Shown: piece after piece, positions 1 to 11,800 of the stretch | Layout: every line of letters begins with the position of its first letter | Position numbering within the stretch: position 1 is the first letter of the stretch | Assembly (NCBI RefSeq): GCF_028769735.1 | Contig: NC_088172.1 | Location: 94,130,951 to 94,194,950, forward strand | Direction: 5' to 3' | DNA: 64,000 nt | From: Zonotrichia leucophrys gambelii | Lineage: Eukaryota > Chordata > Aves > Passeriformes > Passerellidae | Notes under the pieces: generated by a model | Databases searched by the model: none | Seen by the model: only the letters and a program-made list of their open reading frames with translations | Told to the model about the DNA's origin: nothing | Position numbers and translations under genes: made by a program

Positions 1-3000
1 CTTCACCCAAGACACTGAACACAGCTCCTCAAACGTGCCAGCTGAACTGGAGCACGTGCCATTGAGGAGAGAGGCACTCAAGTAGCTCATATTGCAGTCA
101 TGACAGTGTTAATATAAATATTTAGAAATGTCTGGAAATAATGTTACCATTCAGCAAAGGTTGGCACCCCTAGAATGGTGATTACTACATATTTTTATGC
201 TGTTTTTGGTTCAACAAGGCCCAAAGGGTTTATTTACCCTCCTCTGAGGAAGCACTGAGCACATGCAGGGGTTTTTCCTGTGCTCTGCCCTTTAAAAGTC
301 TCTCCTACAAAGCAGGGCAGGTGACAGTAAATTGAAGTTTTCTTCTAACATCTGGGTGTCTTGTGCACCACTAGCAGATGCTTATGCCTTCCTTTGGGCA
401 CAGAAGAAGTCTGAGGGAGTTCTAAATTTGAGTCACTTGACTCACACATACATCCCAGTCCTGAAGTGGGGATGTACAGCCAGCATCTGAGGCAGCTCCT
501 TCCTGTAGGAGTCCCAGCCCAACATCTCTGTCTGCTTCCCCAGCGACAGCTCCCAGCAGCAGAATTGCTTCAGTGAGAAGCAGGGCAGGCTGCCAGATTC
601 CAGGCTGTGCACATTGCCTCCTCTTCTCCTGAGCCTGCCAAGGCACAAAGTCCTTGCATAACCCAAGCTCTGAGCAGCAAGGAGCAGGTCTCTCTAAGAG
701 ATGGGAACCTGCTTGCACATTTAAAGGTAACGCTTGAAGGCTTTGTGGTGGTGCTGCATGGGGATGCTTCCCATGGCAGTGTCCCTGCTTATCTGTTGAC
801 AGAAAAGGGAATTGCAAAGCTTTAGCACTTCACTTCTGGCCAGCATTTCTGCAGTTGAGGTCTTATCCTATTAATTTTTTCTCCAGAACAAGTAGGAATC
901 AGCTTTCTCATAGTGCACTGATACTGTTACAATTTATCTTTAAATTTTTTTCCATGTGTTTAGTGACAGGTTTGTTCTCAACGATTTTCATTCCCAGCAT
1001 GATCAGTTTCACATTTTTACTTCACGGGGACATTTTGTACTTCATTTTGCTTCCATCAGTTACTGAGGCTTCATCCTAATGTCCAGCAGGGCATCCCTCA
1101 AGAATGCTGTGTTTCACACATGCTTTTCTCAGAAGAAAAGAAGAATTAAGGTTTTTGTACTATGTCAGAGCTGGCTGTCTCTAGTCCTGCTTCACCTTTT
1201 CCCTTCAATTGTTTCAGATTTGCAAGTAAGATGCCACTAGTAACATAGGGAGGCTGCAGTCCCTTCCAGCCTGTTCTCAGCACTGCCTACAGACTGATGC
1301 AAATTGGCACATTTAAAGCCCAGGCAGACAGCAGCTGTGTAATCCAGTGGCATTTCCTCCTAAAATTTTCTGCGCAGAAGTGGAGCTTGAAAGGAAGTAA
1401 CAGTTTGGGGAGAAATCCAATTCCAGCCCCAGAGGCAATGCTGCACCAAGCAGTAAATCTCCTTGTCTGTGTCTACAGAGCAAATAAGGAGCTCCTGGCT
1501 TGCTGGCTGTGTCTCTGCAGCCAGGGAGGAGCCTGCAGGCTTGCTGCCCCACTCTTCTCCAACAGAAACCTATTTGACCATGCTGCAATTCCCTGTCAGT
1601 GCACACTCCAGGTTTTCCTTTCCACAGACGCTGGGATGCTGCCAGTGAAGGAGGATGGGAGAGATGCTGTGTACCTTATTTCAACCTGACATGGCTTTAG
1701 GACATGAGCAGAAAACAATACCAGAGCCAGACACAGCTCTTTTTTTTTTTTTTTCTTTTCCTTTCCCCAGCTTGCTAGGTATCCAATAGTTTCAGGCAAT
1801 CAGACATTGTCTGATGTAAAAAACAAGCTTCCAAAAATCTGGAAGCATCTAATTCATGCAGAAAAGTACCTACTAAACTGGGGGGAAATAGAGACTGAAA
1901 GCAGTGCTGTAAAGTCAGATACACAGATCCAAGGGAGCAATGCTTCCCATGAAATTCCAGCACAATCTGTCACTGGGCTTGGGAAAAGGCAGCATGAGCA
2001 ACAGCCATTGAGAAGAAGAAAACACCAGCATCTATTGTGCTTGTACACCAGTATTTGAAGGATGATTTCTGCATGATTTCATTCCTGAGATCCCATTGGG
2101 GCTTTTTGCTATTCCTTTTTCAGTAAGAATAGACCTGCTTCTAAATTTCCCATTAAAACCATGGTTTTGATCAAAAATGCAGTTTCTGCCACATGAGCAA
2201 CTCTAAGGCACTAACAACTCTTTCATCAGGCCACGTAAAAAAAAGTCTTGTGTTTAGGGCTGCCCAGCCTGAGCTCACTGTCCTTCAGCCTGTTGAGCTA
2301 GAAGGTTAAAGGCTGGATTGCCATTCTCCAGTCTCCCCATTCCCAGTGACTGTTCCAGCAGCAAAGCAGGCGGTTCTGCCTTAGCTGAGTCAAGGAGATT
2401 GCTGTAGGTGCTGTGTGGCAGTGACATTTTGGGAGAGGGAGTCCAGTGTGGGAGGCCAGAGCAGAGAGGAGACACAGAAACCCAGGCTGCAGCTCTCAGG
2501 AGATGTGGTTTCCCTGTGCAGCAAGATGTAATTTAACTTTGAGCTGACTCAAAATAAAAGGCTGGAGGATTTTTCTCTCCCACCTCGCTTTTGCATCACA
2601 TGGGTATTTTTCTCTTCAGCAGTGTCTTCAGGCTTTCAGTTCCTCTACCCAGCTACAGCCTGTTCTGCTTCTGGGAAAATTTGGGGAAAGGAGCTGCAAA
2701 TAGAAAATACGTCTCCTTGTTTCTATCCACCTCTTCCCTCACATGCTTTGGTAAAAGAAAAAAGCTCTTATATCTCTTTTTTTTAAAAAAAGTCCAGATT
2801 GCTTCCCTTAATGCTTTCTCTAGTGGTTCCAGATAGACTTTTTCCTTCAAAAAGAAATAAACCACTTCACATTTAAAAGTCACAAATTGTGGCTTCCATT
2901 TTGTCAAAAAGGCTGAGCTCCTTCCAGGTTTAGAAATACACTTAAATCTGCCAAGTTTTGTCAAACATTACCTTCCTTTAACAAGAAATAGTCATACTTT

Positions 3001-4090
3001 TTGGATTAAAGAGAAAGAGGAGAAGCAGCCATTCAAGTGCCTTTTATAAGAGGGAACATTCTGTATTTTCTTGGGTGCAGACATGGGGGAGGAGGAATAT
3101 GAAGGAAAAAAACAAAAAAGAAAAGAGCAGACAGAAATACTCAGCTGAGGGCCAATCTGAGTTTATAATTGGTATCAGACTCTGCCAGTCTTACTCATGT
3201 AGTGCAATTCCTATTGATTTCTGGAGGTTCCTCACAGGGTAAGCTAATGTTTAACATAAATAAGGGTTACTGAATCTTGCCCTTGAGAAGGAGGGGTCAG
3301 GAAGCTCTTATCAATTGAACTGCTCTATTCCTGACTGGCAATTCTGTTCAATTCAGGGTTAATTAAGTGATTCCTTAAAGTGCAAGTGTTGTGGAGGAGC
3401 ATGATCATTACCATTTATATCCATTCTAATATGATGTATTCCAACTCCCTCTCCATCAGGTCTTACTGAGAGGGATCTGGTGAAGGAGATGGAAAAGTCT
3501 TTGCAAAATGGTCTTGAATTCTGCCAGATACTCTTAGTTTGAGTTGTCTGGTAGTGCAAGATCAGATAAAGTGTCAAAGGCAATAATGCACACATTTTTT
3601 TTATTCTAGCTTATTATTAAGCTTGTGTGGTACAAACCCCCATCATTGATGCTTGCTCCCTTTTTTACATCCACCTTTGCTACCTATCCCACTCCAATGT
3701 GCAGGACAGAAGCTTTGATTGGAATTGCACCAAGATGCCATGGATCTTAATAATGCTCTGGAGTGATTGGCATGGAGTCTGGGTTCCAGAGCTGGATGCA
3801 GGAATGCTGCCAGGAGGCACCACAGCCATTGCTGTGCTCTCTGAAGGGACCCAGCCACTCCTTGTGTCCTTCCCTGTGTCTTGCAGTGCTTGAAAGTATT
3901 AATTTGTTCACATTTTCCTCTGTTCATTAATACATTCTGTCCTTAAAAATTGAGTTTTTTAAGACAGTCATGTGTACTGTCTAGTTGAAAGATTAATCAC
4001 AAGGAGGTGCTTGAGGTGGGAAGGATTTACTGGAGAGGTGCAACATGTGGTCAGCTAGTCACTCTTAATGGCAATTTCCAGTAGGTTCCC
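1..4090. other. Unassigned non-coding sequence
   Basis: I see no gene, recognisable transposon or tandem array here. The only simple-sequence feature is a 15-base T run at 1,740-1,754. Open frames are short (131 codons or fewer), overlap on both strands and show no domain that I recognise. Confidence 0.6.
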
Positions 4091-4226
4091 TAGTTTTGCA
4101 AGTGACATCCCCTGGCTTTTGGAAGTGACATCCCCCAACTTTTGGAAGTGACATTCCACAGCTTTTGGAAGTGACATCCCCTAGCTTTTGGAAGTAACAT
4201 CCCCTAGCTTTTGGAAGTGACTTTCA
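4091..4226. repeat. 23-bp minisatellite, six copies
   Basis: The anchor AGTGACAT (AGTAACAT in copy five, AGTGACTT in copy six) recurs at 4,101, 4,124, 4,147, 4,170, 4,193 and 4,216, an exact 23-base spacing with no indel. The remainder of each unit reads roughly CCCCTAGCTTTTGGA. The first and last copies are the most diverged, as is usual at the edges of an array. Confidence 0.95.
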
Positions 4227-5829
4227 GCCAGGCACGTGCCAGCCACTCAATCTACCAAACCCTGCAGAGTGCAAATATCAACATAAATGGATGTTAAGTT
4301 GTTGTGTGTTAGCTCTTAACTGAAACAGAGAGTGGGCTTCCAGCAGAGGCAGACAAATAGCATTGGTTTGCACTGGCTTGAGGATTTGGCCCATCACCAT
4401 CTCCTTGTACCCTTCTTGGAGGAGCTGCAAACCAGATAAAGGCTTTTCCTGTAACATGGCAAGTCACTGTCTGTTAAGGCTGACTGGTAGTAAAGCTGGG
4501 GAATACTTCTCAAAAATCATTCTGCTGGACAGCTGATTCCTCAGGTAAGAGCCACTTATTTAGTTAAATCCTCCATCCTAGCCCTGCCTCTCAGGTACAT
4601 CTTCCTTGTCAGCGAACCCTTTGAAATCAAAGTGGGTTTTGGAGAACATCTTTGGTGATCCAGGATATCTGTGTGTCTGATCAGCCTCTCTTTTGGAGGA
4701 GCTCCTGGGCCAGCTGCACTCTCCCTGTGCTGAGCAGAGCAGGGCCCCAGCAGCACCTCCCTCCCAGCCCTGTCTGAAAAGCTCTAGTGTTACTGCACAA
4801 GTGCAAAACACAGCATAGCATGTGAAATAACATGGATGCTTCCAGAACATATCAACCTTCCTGCTCTGTGCCCACAGTGTGCTGGGGTAAGGGCCATGTG
4901 CTGAGCACCCTGCATGCTCTGGCCACCCCAGCAGCTCCCCAGTGTCTCCTGAAGTACTGCTGGTGGTTTTAGCTGCTTAAAAAGCTGATTTTGTTTGTGG
5001 CATAATTTGATGGCAGTTTTCTTGGGCGTTTTTGCTGCTCTAATAAGTATGCTGTGAGTACATCTGCAAGCATTCATATGTTAAGATAAAATTACTGGTG
5101 GTGCTCATCTCCCCCTGTGCCTCTGCTTCTACCTCCAGTAAATGCTTGTGTGCTTGCATGCCCATGTACAGCATGTGCACAGCACCTGATCCTGCTTCTT
5201 AATTATTTTTAGCCCAATTCCCAGAGTTGTTCTGCTTCCTGCTGATGAATGGGAAATTCTAGTAGTGCTGTTTCATTTCACCAGCCTCTCAAGTGTAGAA
5301 ATTATGGTAAATTTGAGAACAAGTGAGATTAGATTGATAGTTACACCTCCTTCTTTAATTAGCCAGCCATGGGATCTGTGGAGATAAGGGAGGGGAGTAA
5401 GAATTTACCACGGTGAGAGAGCTGGAGGCTCTTTCTTCTCTTCCTTTCTTGTCCGTCTGTTCTCACTGACTGCAGCCCCTCTCCTGATGTGGGGTTTATT
5501 TACAGCTGCCCTGCCTGTGCTGCATCAATGCTTCCCCTGACCTTGCCTCAATGATTATGCAACAGAGCGTTGTAAATTATCTTGTCACCAGAATCTCTAT
5601 TTAGGCAAGTATAATCACTTCCTTGTAAGATCCCAGGCCTGGCGTACAGAGAAACAAAAAAGATCTGCTGCATAATAATGAGTGCAGCGCCCTGTTCGGG
5701 ATGAAAGAGCCCCTCTGCCATGTGGAAAACTGCCACACACTGGCTCTGGGAGCCTGCACGTCAGGAATATGGGTGGAATGCTTGGAAATCTTTGGCAAAA
5801 AGGTGTAAATTAGTGAATTTGCAAGGTGT
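4227..5829. other. Unassigned non-coding sequence
   Basis: No gene or repeat is recognised. The stretch around 5,530-5,650 has a low-complexity-free, mixed composition that could be a conserved regulatory element, but nothing in the sequence alone proves that. Confidence 0.5.
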
Positions 5830-6350
5830 TTGCAGTAAATGCAGCGTGCCCGTGGTTCCTTTGGTGCAGCGCTGAGCTCTGTCCGTCCTGGCTGCAGTGA
5901 CACCGGGCAGCGCAGCGCTCCCTCCCCGCCTCGGATAAAGCAAACCTTTCCCAAGATCTCACATCAAATCCCGTGTTTCACTGCTCCACAGTGCAGGGTA
6001 ACTCCTCCTGCCTCTGTGAGCAATGGCTCTGCAGCCTGGCTTTCCCACAGCCAGGGAAATGCACTGGAGCAGGGAATGCAGCCATGCAGCGCAGGGCGGA
6101 GCGCAGCGCTCCGCTCGCCCCAGCAAATGCCATGGTGGGGATGGGGGATCCGAGCGGCCGCAGGGGCCGCATGGGCAAGCTGATTCCTGCAAGGGTATAA
6201 GGATATAATGTATTCTGGCTCGGCTGTGCCGCCTGGGCTGCAGGAGATGTCACAGGGATGGGGTCTCAGAGGGGTGGCTGTGTCCGGTGGGCTCGAAGCA
6301 ATTCCAGATGCAGCGCAGGTTTGTGATGCAAACCTGCTCGCGATGCGTTT
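5830..6350. promoter_or_regulatory. Weak CpG-rich patch, possible regulatory element
   Basis: CpG dinucleotides are clearly more frequent than in the surrounding tens of kilobases. Clusters lie at 5,840-5,935 and 6,084-6,170, including a GCGGCCGC site near 6,155. By eye the density is borderline for a CpG island. No convincing splice donor with a start codon was found, so a promoter or exon here is only a possibility. A short segment (5,945-5,978) resembles part of the repeat at 7,693-7,726, so some of the patch may be repeat-derived. Confidence 0.35.
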
Positions 6351-7282
6351 TTTCAGATGCTCATGGCAAACCTGTTCCTGTGTTTGTTTTGCTTCACCTT
6401 CCCTTCTTGTACCTCGGAGTGATGGAAAATGTCCCTCCCATGAAACACCCCTTCGGTACATCTCCAGACCAGCTCATCAGCAGCTCCCTCCAAACCCTTG
6501 AATGTAAAACCTTAGGCTGCTGAATTATTATTACTGTGTCTGAGGGAACCACACTGCCTTGTTCTTACTCTTACCAATTTTACAATTAGTCCTCCAGCAC
6601 AATGCCTTCTCCTCTCCCTCTCCATAGTAACAGGGGAACTGTTATTTCTGTATATTTGTCAGGAATGTAGTTAGCATTTGCTGAATAAACTCAGAAAGCA
6701 ATATTTCACATGGAATAATTATGAATATGTATTTACTTGAATAAGCTGTTGATTTTGCATGAATTCTGTACACTGTTTCTTAGGCAAATATGCTAGTGAT
6801 TGATGTGTGAAAATTTACTTTATTTTGGGCTTGTCAGACTAATTAACACAGTGATCCAAATCCAGAAAATTGTTTCCTTATGCCTCAGGAACCATAACAA
6901 TTCCAGGAATATTCCAGAGAAGTTGATTACTAATACATCAAACCCCTCTCTCTATGGATGTGATGATTTTGCAGCAGTATTTCCAAACAGAATTTACTTT
7001 GCTGCTGTCTCTTGGCACTGGTATTCAACCAAGTCCTCGTGGCTGTATCAGCTGTACCAGGAGACCAATGGCATTAGAATCCTTTCATGTGGTCTCTGTG
7101 ACAAACCTGGGGACAGCACTGTGGGCAGTGATGCCAATGGGCACTGAAAGGGCAGTGCCAGAGGGCCATGTCCATCTCAGCAGGCACTGGGGAGAACTTC
7201 TGAAGTTTACCTGAACTTCAGCCAGGCTTTTGACAGCTTCCTGCAGCCTCCTGGGTGCTGAGCTGGAGACAAGAGGACTGAG
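6351..7282. other. Unassigned AT-rich sequence
   Basis: Nothing recognisable. The interval 6,640-6,800 is AT-rich with several TTTGCAT and ATTATGAAT type words, which occur in homeodomain or POU-bound enhancers but are also common by chance. Confidence 0.45.
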
Positions 7283-7770
7283 TGTGGGGATTTGAGAAGG
7301 AATTTTGGATGAGTTAGAGACAGGACCTCAGAGTTGCTTTAGATTGTGTGATTTATTTTTCTCATCTTCTCCATAGGCAGGAAGGGTGAGTTTGGCTCAC
7401 AGCTTCGCCACATGGCTCAGAAGGCCACAAGACCTTTAGTAACAAGACTTTTTAAGGATTTATTAACCAATAAAACACTGCCAATAAGGATATTGATGGT
7501 TTTGACCCAATCCTTAAATATTTCATCTTATGGACTCATGCTACAGTGTAAACTTTCTTAGCCAATCATGTTATGACACACAAACCTACAGTACTGTACT
7601 CTAAAACTCCAAACTTTCCTCTACTTAGCTTAACATGTCTCTGATTTAAACTATAAATCCACATTCTTGTTTCTAGCACCTCAGTTTGGAAGCCCTTTCC
7701 AAGGTCTCAGATCAAATCCTGTGTTTAATTCTAAGCTTTGGCTTGCAGGCCCAAAGTTCTGAGAGTTCCC
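7283..7770. mobile_element. Probable LTR/ERV-derived interspersed repeat
   Basis: The segment from about 7,330 to 7,770 resembles a passerine interspersed repeat that I recall as retrovirus-derived. Landmarks are a GGATTTATTAACCAATAAAAC block at 7,456-7,476 and a conserved-looking tail around 7,690-7,750. No reading frame survives. The ends are not defined by a target-site duplication and the orientation is uncertain. It is directly followed by a CR1 fragment, so the cluster is a pile-up of old insertions. The family assignment is from memory. Confidence 0.45.
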
Positions 7771-7804
7771 TGCACTTTGGATTCCAGCACTGGGCAGGAG
7801 GGTA

Positions 7805-8397
7805 AGATGAGGAGTGGAAAATTGGCTGGACCACAGGGCTCCAGGTATTCCATGGAGCAGATCAGAGCTGAAATAGAGACTGGTTACTGGTGGTGCTCCT
7901 CAAGGTTCACTGCAGGGTCTGATGTTATCCAATGTCTTCATTACAGATGGACAATGGAGTGGGATGGAACCTCTCCAAGTTCACTGATGGCCCAAAACTG
8001 GTGGAAGAGTGGATGCACTGAAGGCCAGGATGTTGAAGAGGGGTGACAACTGGCTGGAGGAATGGGTTGAGGGAAACTTCACCAAGTCCAATAAAGGCAA
8101 AGTCCTGCACCCAGTAAGGAATAATGTCCTGCAACACCTCAGGCAGGGATTGCTAGAAAGCAGCTTTCAGGGCAAGACCCAAGGCTCCTGGTGGACAACA
8201 GTTTGGTGGTGAGGCACTGGCGCAGGTTTCCCAGAGCCATTGTGGCTGCCCCATCCCTGGGAATGCTCTAGGCCCGGTTGGGTGATGCTTTGAGCAACCT
8301 GGTCTAGTGGAAGATCTCCCTGCCCATGGGGGAGATTGGAATTATGTGATCTTTGAGGTCCCTTCCAACTCAAACCATTGTATGATCCTGTGCTGGA
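7805..8397 (+). mobile_element. CR1 LINE fragment, 3' part, internally deleted
   Basis: The sequence follows the 3' portion of avian CR1 (chicken repeat 1, a non-LTR retrotransposon). It carries the tail end of the reverse-transcriptase frame (about 7,870-8,110, the region encoding the block around 'VFITD'-like remnants). It then jumps to the 3' untranslated part with the typical GGTGAGGCACTGG and GAGGTCCCTTCCAACTC words, ending near TATGATCCTGTG at 8,380-8,397. A junction near 8,200 joins two parts that are normally several hundred bases apart, so there is an internal deletion. Frames are broken and it is inactive. Confidence 0.8.
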
Positions 8398-8860
8398 TCA
8401 AGTGCAGCAAAAAGCACCAAGATGCTCAGGTTGCAGGGGCACAAGGAGTGCATGGAGTACTCCTTGCATGGAGTACAAGGACAGGCTGAGAGAGCTGGTG
8501 GTTCATCTGGGGAAGAGATGGCTCAGGGAGTATCTAACTGCTCCCTGTAACTACCTAATAAATGATTATAGACAAGATGGAGCCAGACTTCTCTTGGGGG
8601 TGCACTGTGAAAGGCAAGGGGCAGTGAAGAAGGTGGAACTCAGATATAAGGAGCAAGGTGGAACTCAGATAAAAGGAGGAAAACTTCATGCTGTAGAAGA
8701 TCTGGTGCTAGAATAACTGCTCAGAGAGGTTGTAAGCTCTCCATTCTTGGGTATACTCAAAACCTATCTGGATAAGGCTCTGAGTGTCCCTGTGTCACTT
8801 CAAAGCTGACCCTGTTTTGAGCAGGAGTATGGACCAGACATGAAAGCTGCCTTCCAGCTT
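8398..8860 (+). mobile_element. Second CR1 LINE fragment, head-to-tail
   Basis: A further CR1 3' segment begins immediately after the first one ends and has the same orientation. Recognisable words are ACAGGCTGAGAGAGCTGG (8,480 region), GATGGAGCCAGACTTCTC (8,577 region), CAGAGAGGTTGTAAGCTCTCCATTC (about 8,723-8,747) and GACCCTGTTTTGAGCAGG (about 8,808-8,825). It stops before the CR1 terminal repeat. A short internal duplication, AAGGTGGAACTCAGATA, occurs twice at about 8,630-8,670. It is a degraded, non-coding copy. Confidence 0.75.
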
Positions 8861-11800
8861 ATTTTATGGGGAGTTTATAGCGAATACTTCCAGTGGATTT
8901 TGCACTTGGAAAACTACTCCTTTTATCTGTATTTTGGATATCTTTCATGTCACAGTAAATTTCACCAGAAAGGCATCCAAAAGAATGGGAGTTTTGCCAA
9001 AGAAAATGAGTGCTGAGGCTAATTTGTATCATGACAGTCTGGCTATGAATTTCTAATTGCACCTCTCTACGCCCTGGCTGGTTCCATACCTACGGCTCTC
9101 TGTATCCGAACATCAATCACCAGCTTCCAGTGATGAAAACCTTCCTGAGCTCCCATCCCCAGCTCGTGGGGGATGCGAGCTGTGCCCTGCAGTGGGCAGC
9201 CAGGGTGCCTGGCTGTGTGTTTGCAGCCTGCCTGCTGCACTGAGCAGCCCCACGGAGCGCTGGGGATCTGTGAGCGCTCTTCAGAGCAAGTGTGGGGAGC
9301 CAAACGTGCAGCCCGAGCGTCTCCCACCACATCAGCTGCATGTGGAGAACTGTGCAGAGAACTTCCCAGCTGTCCTGAGTGTTTGTCATCAGGAATTGTG
9401 CTGCTGACATAAATGACACCAAGATTTTCACAGTTCCCTTCCCTTCAACATGTGCATTCAAATCCTAGAGGCGATGTTTAATGCAAAAACAGGTTAAATA
9501 AGCAGGTTTGCACAAAACCACTGCTTTTTTTTGGTGCTTTTATCTTTGAAATGTGAATGGGACCTTGCTTGCAAACTGAATTTAATTTTTCAGTCCTGAT
9601 GATGAACCAGAAATAACTGTCTTGATGTGAGTTTGTATCTGGAGGAGCACGCTCTGCACTTTGCTCAGCCATTTCAGTGGCAGAGCACCTCTTCTTCCGG
9701 TTCCCTGGCTGATGTGCTCAACAAAGCATACACAGAGGAGTGCTCCAAATTGTTTAAGAAGCTTTCATTCTAATCTGTTTGTATGGCAAGCAAATATGTA
9801 AGAGGAATTAAACTAGTGGGTAGCTGCATGTTACAAGATTTTTTAGCATTGCTCTATTAATGTGACTGATTGAGTACAAGATGTGTTGCTTGCCATTTCC
9901 TGGAATAAAAAAATGAGCTGTTGAGTCTTAATGTGCTATTCCAATTATGGTTATAAAATACTGAATCAAGTCTTTCTTAAAAAAAAAAAAAAAAAGAAAC
10001 AAAAAAGAGAACCATTTGGAATTAAACAGTTCAACAGAATTAATAATGATTCCAGATGGGCCTGTATTTGGCACTAAGAAGTGTGTGAAAGGAAACATTT
10101 TCAACCAGAAGCTTGAATGATTTATAAGAGTTCTTGAGAGATTTTTCACTAGTAAAGATGCCCTTTCAGCCTCTGCACATTTGGAGCTAACAAAGGAAGT
10201 GACACTCAGTGAGTGAAAACCTTGGCATTGGTGGAAAACACACATATGCTCACAAGCAGAAGTGCCTGAAATAGCACAATTAGCAAAGCCAGGTTCTTGA
10301 CACACTCCCAGCTCCTTGTTTCCCTATGAGTAAAAGAGGAAGAGTAGCAGTTCCTCACCTTGAAAAGGTACTGAAAATAGGAGATCTTTTGTGATTACTG
10401 TGGGGTAAATAGATACCATGATATTGATACCTGTAGCAATATGGTGAGGATAAAAGTGACTTCTGCAAGTTAAACCTTTTCTTAGCTCTGGGAGAGACAA
10501 GACACTGGGCCAAAAACAGAGAGGTCTGTGTTTGACAACAATTATTTTAGTATCTAATGTTGGGCAGGCTTGGGACTACTGGAAGCAGCACAAGGCAGAG
10601 TTACAAGATCTTATCCAAAAATGAACACTATCTAATGAACTGACTAATTGTCTCCCTCTTCCACAGCATTCCTGTAATAACCACAAAGTATTTAGCAGCC
10701 ATTTAACTTTCTTAAATGCAAGTCAATAGTTGGAATTAGCAAAAAAACTTAGCATTGAGTGATCAATCAGCCACTTTACTGGTCACCATGATTCATGGAT
10801 TATATTAAACAGAGAAACAAGGAAACAGATTACTCACACTTCGTGTATTACATTAAATCAATTATTAATAGACAGCTGGGTATCTGACTGCCTGTTACTC
10901 TCTTGTGAACTGGTGGGAATGATGAGCAGCAAAGCAGAAGTTAATAGACTGCCCCAAACCACTTTTTTACCAATTACAGTGCTAGCCTGGTGTCAGTTAA
11001 TGGAAATTACTGAACTTTGCATCCTGCCTCTTCTGTGATTTACAGCCCACTCCTTGATTGAGACTTTAGGGAGGATGTCTTTTGCAGGGGGAGTGGAAAT
11101 GACAACATATGGCTTCTATCTCATATTACATCCATTTGTAACCTGCAGATTTAACTTCTTTTCTTCCTATACAGGAGACATCCCCCCCTCCCTCTGCCTT
11201 ATTGCAGCCAGATCCCAATGCCACAGAACCTGTCCTTGCCAATTCCTCCCTTTTATTCCAATGTCCCTTTTCTTTATTTCATCATTTTAACACTTTCTGT
11301 CTGCTAATGCCAGTCTTCCTTTGCACATAAGCCTGCCCAATTATTCACAATTTCTGGGCCCAGGTTCAGCAAGTCTGTTTGAAGATGATAGTTGCTCTGC
11401 ACACAAAACTTCCCTTCATATCGGTGGTCCTGAGACTTGTATCAGGCTCCCAAAAATTTATCCTTTTTAATGAATCAATGGCATTTTTCTTTACCTGGTC
11501 TGAAATGTTAAAAAAATATTCCATACACAAGTGATTGGATTCCATCCTAGAGCCACCATGTGCTGACAGTCCCATGGCTTTATCCTGTGAGTGTCATGAT
11601 CCTCATTAAAATTTAAAGTTAGATGAATTGTGATCAGCAAACTTCATTCACTAATTCCAGTTGCGGAAAATAACCAAGAATTAGCCTTTAATGTTTCATT
11701 TTTTGTTGCATCTTAGTGCTTAAGCAGTGTACCTCTGCCTTCTATTAATTGTACACTTAAGAAGTATTGAAACTGGTCCTTTCACTTCCTGAATTTTCCA

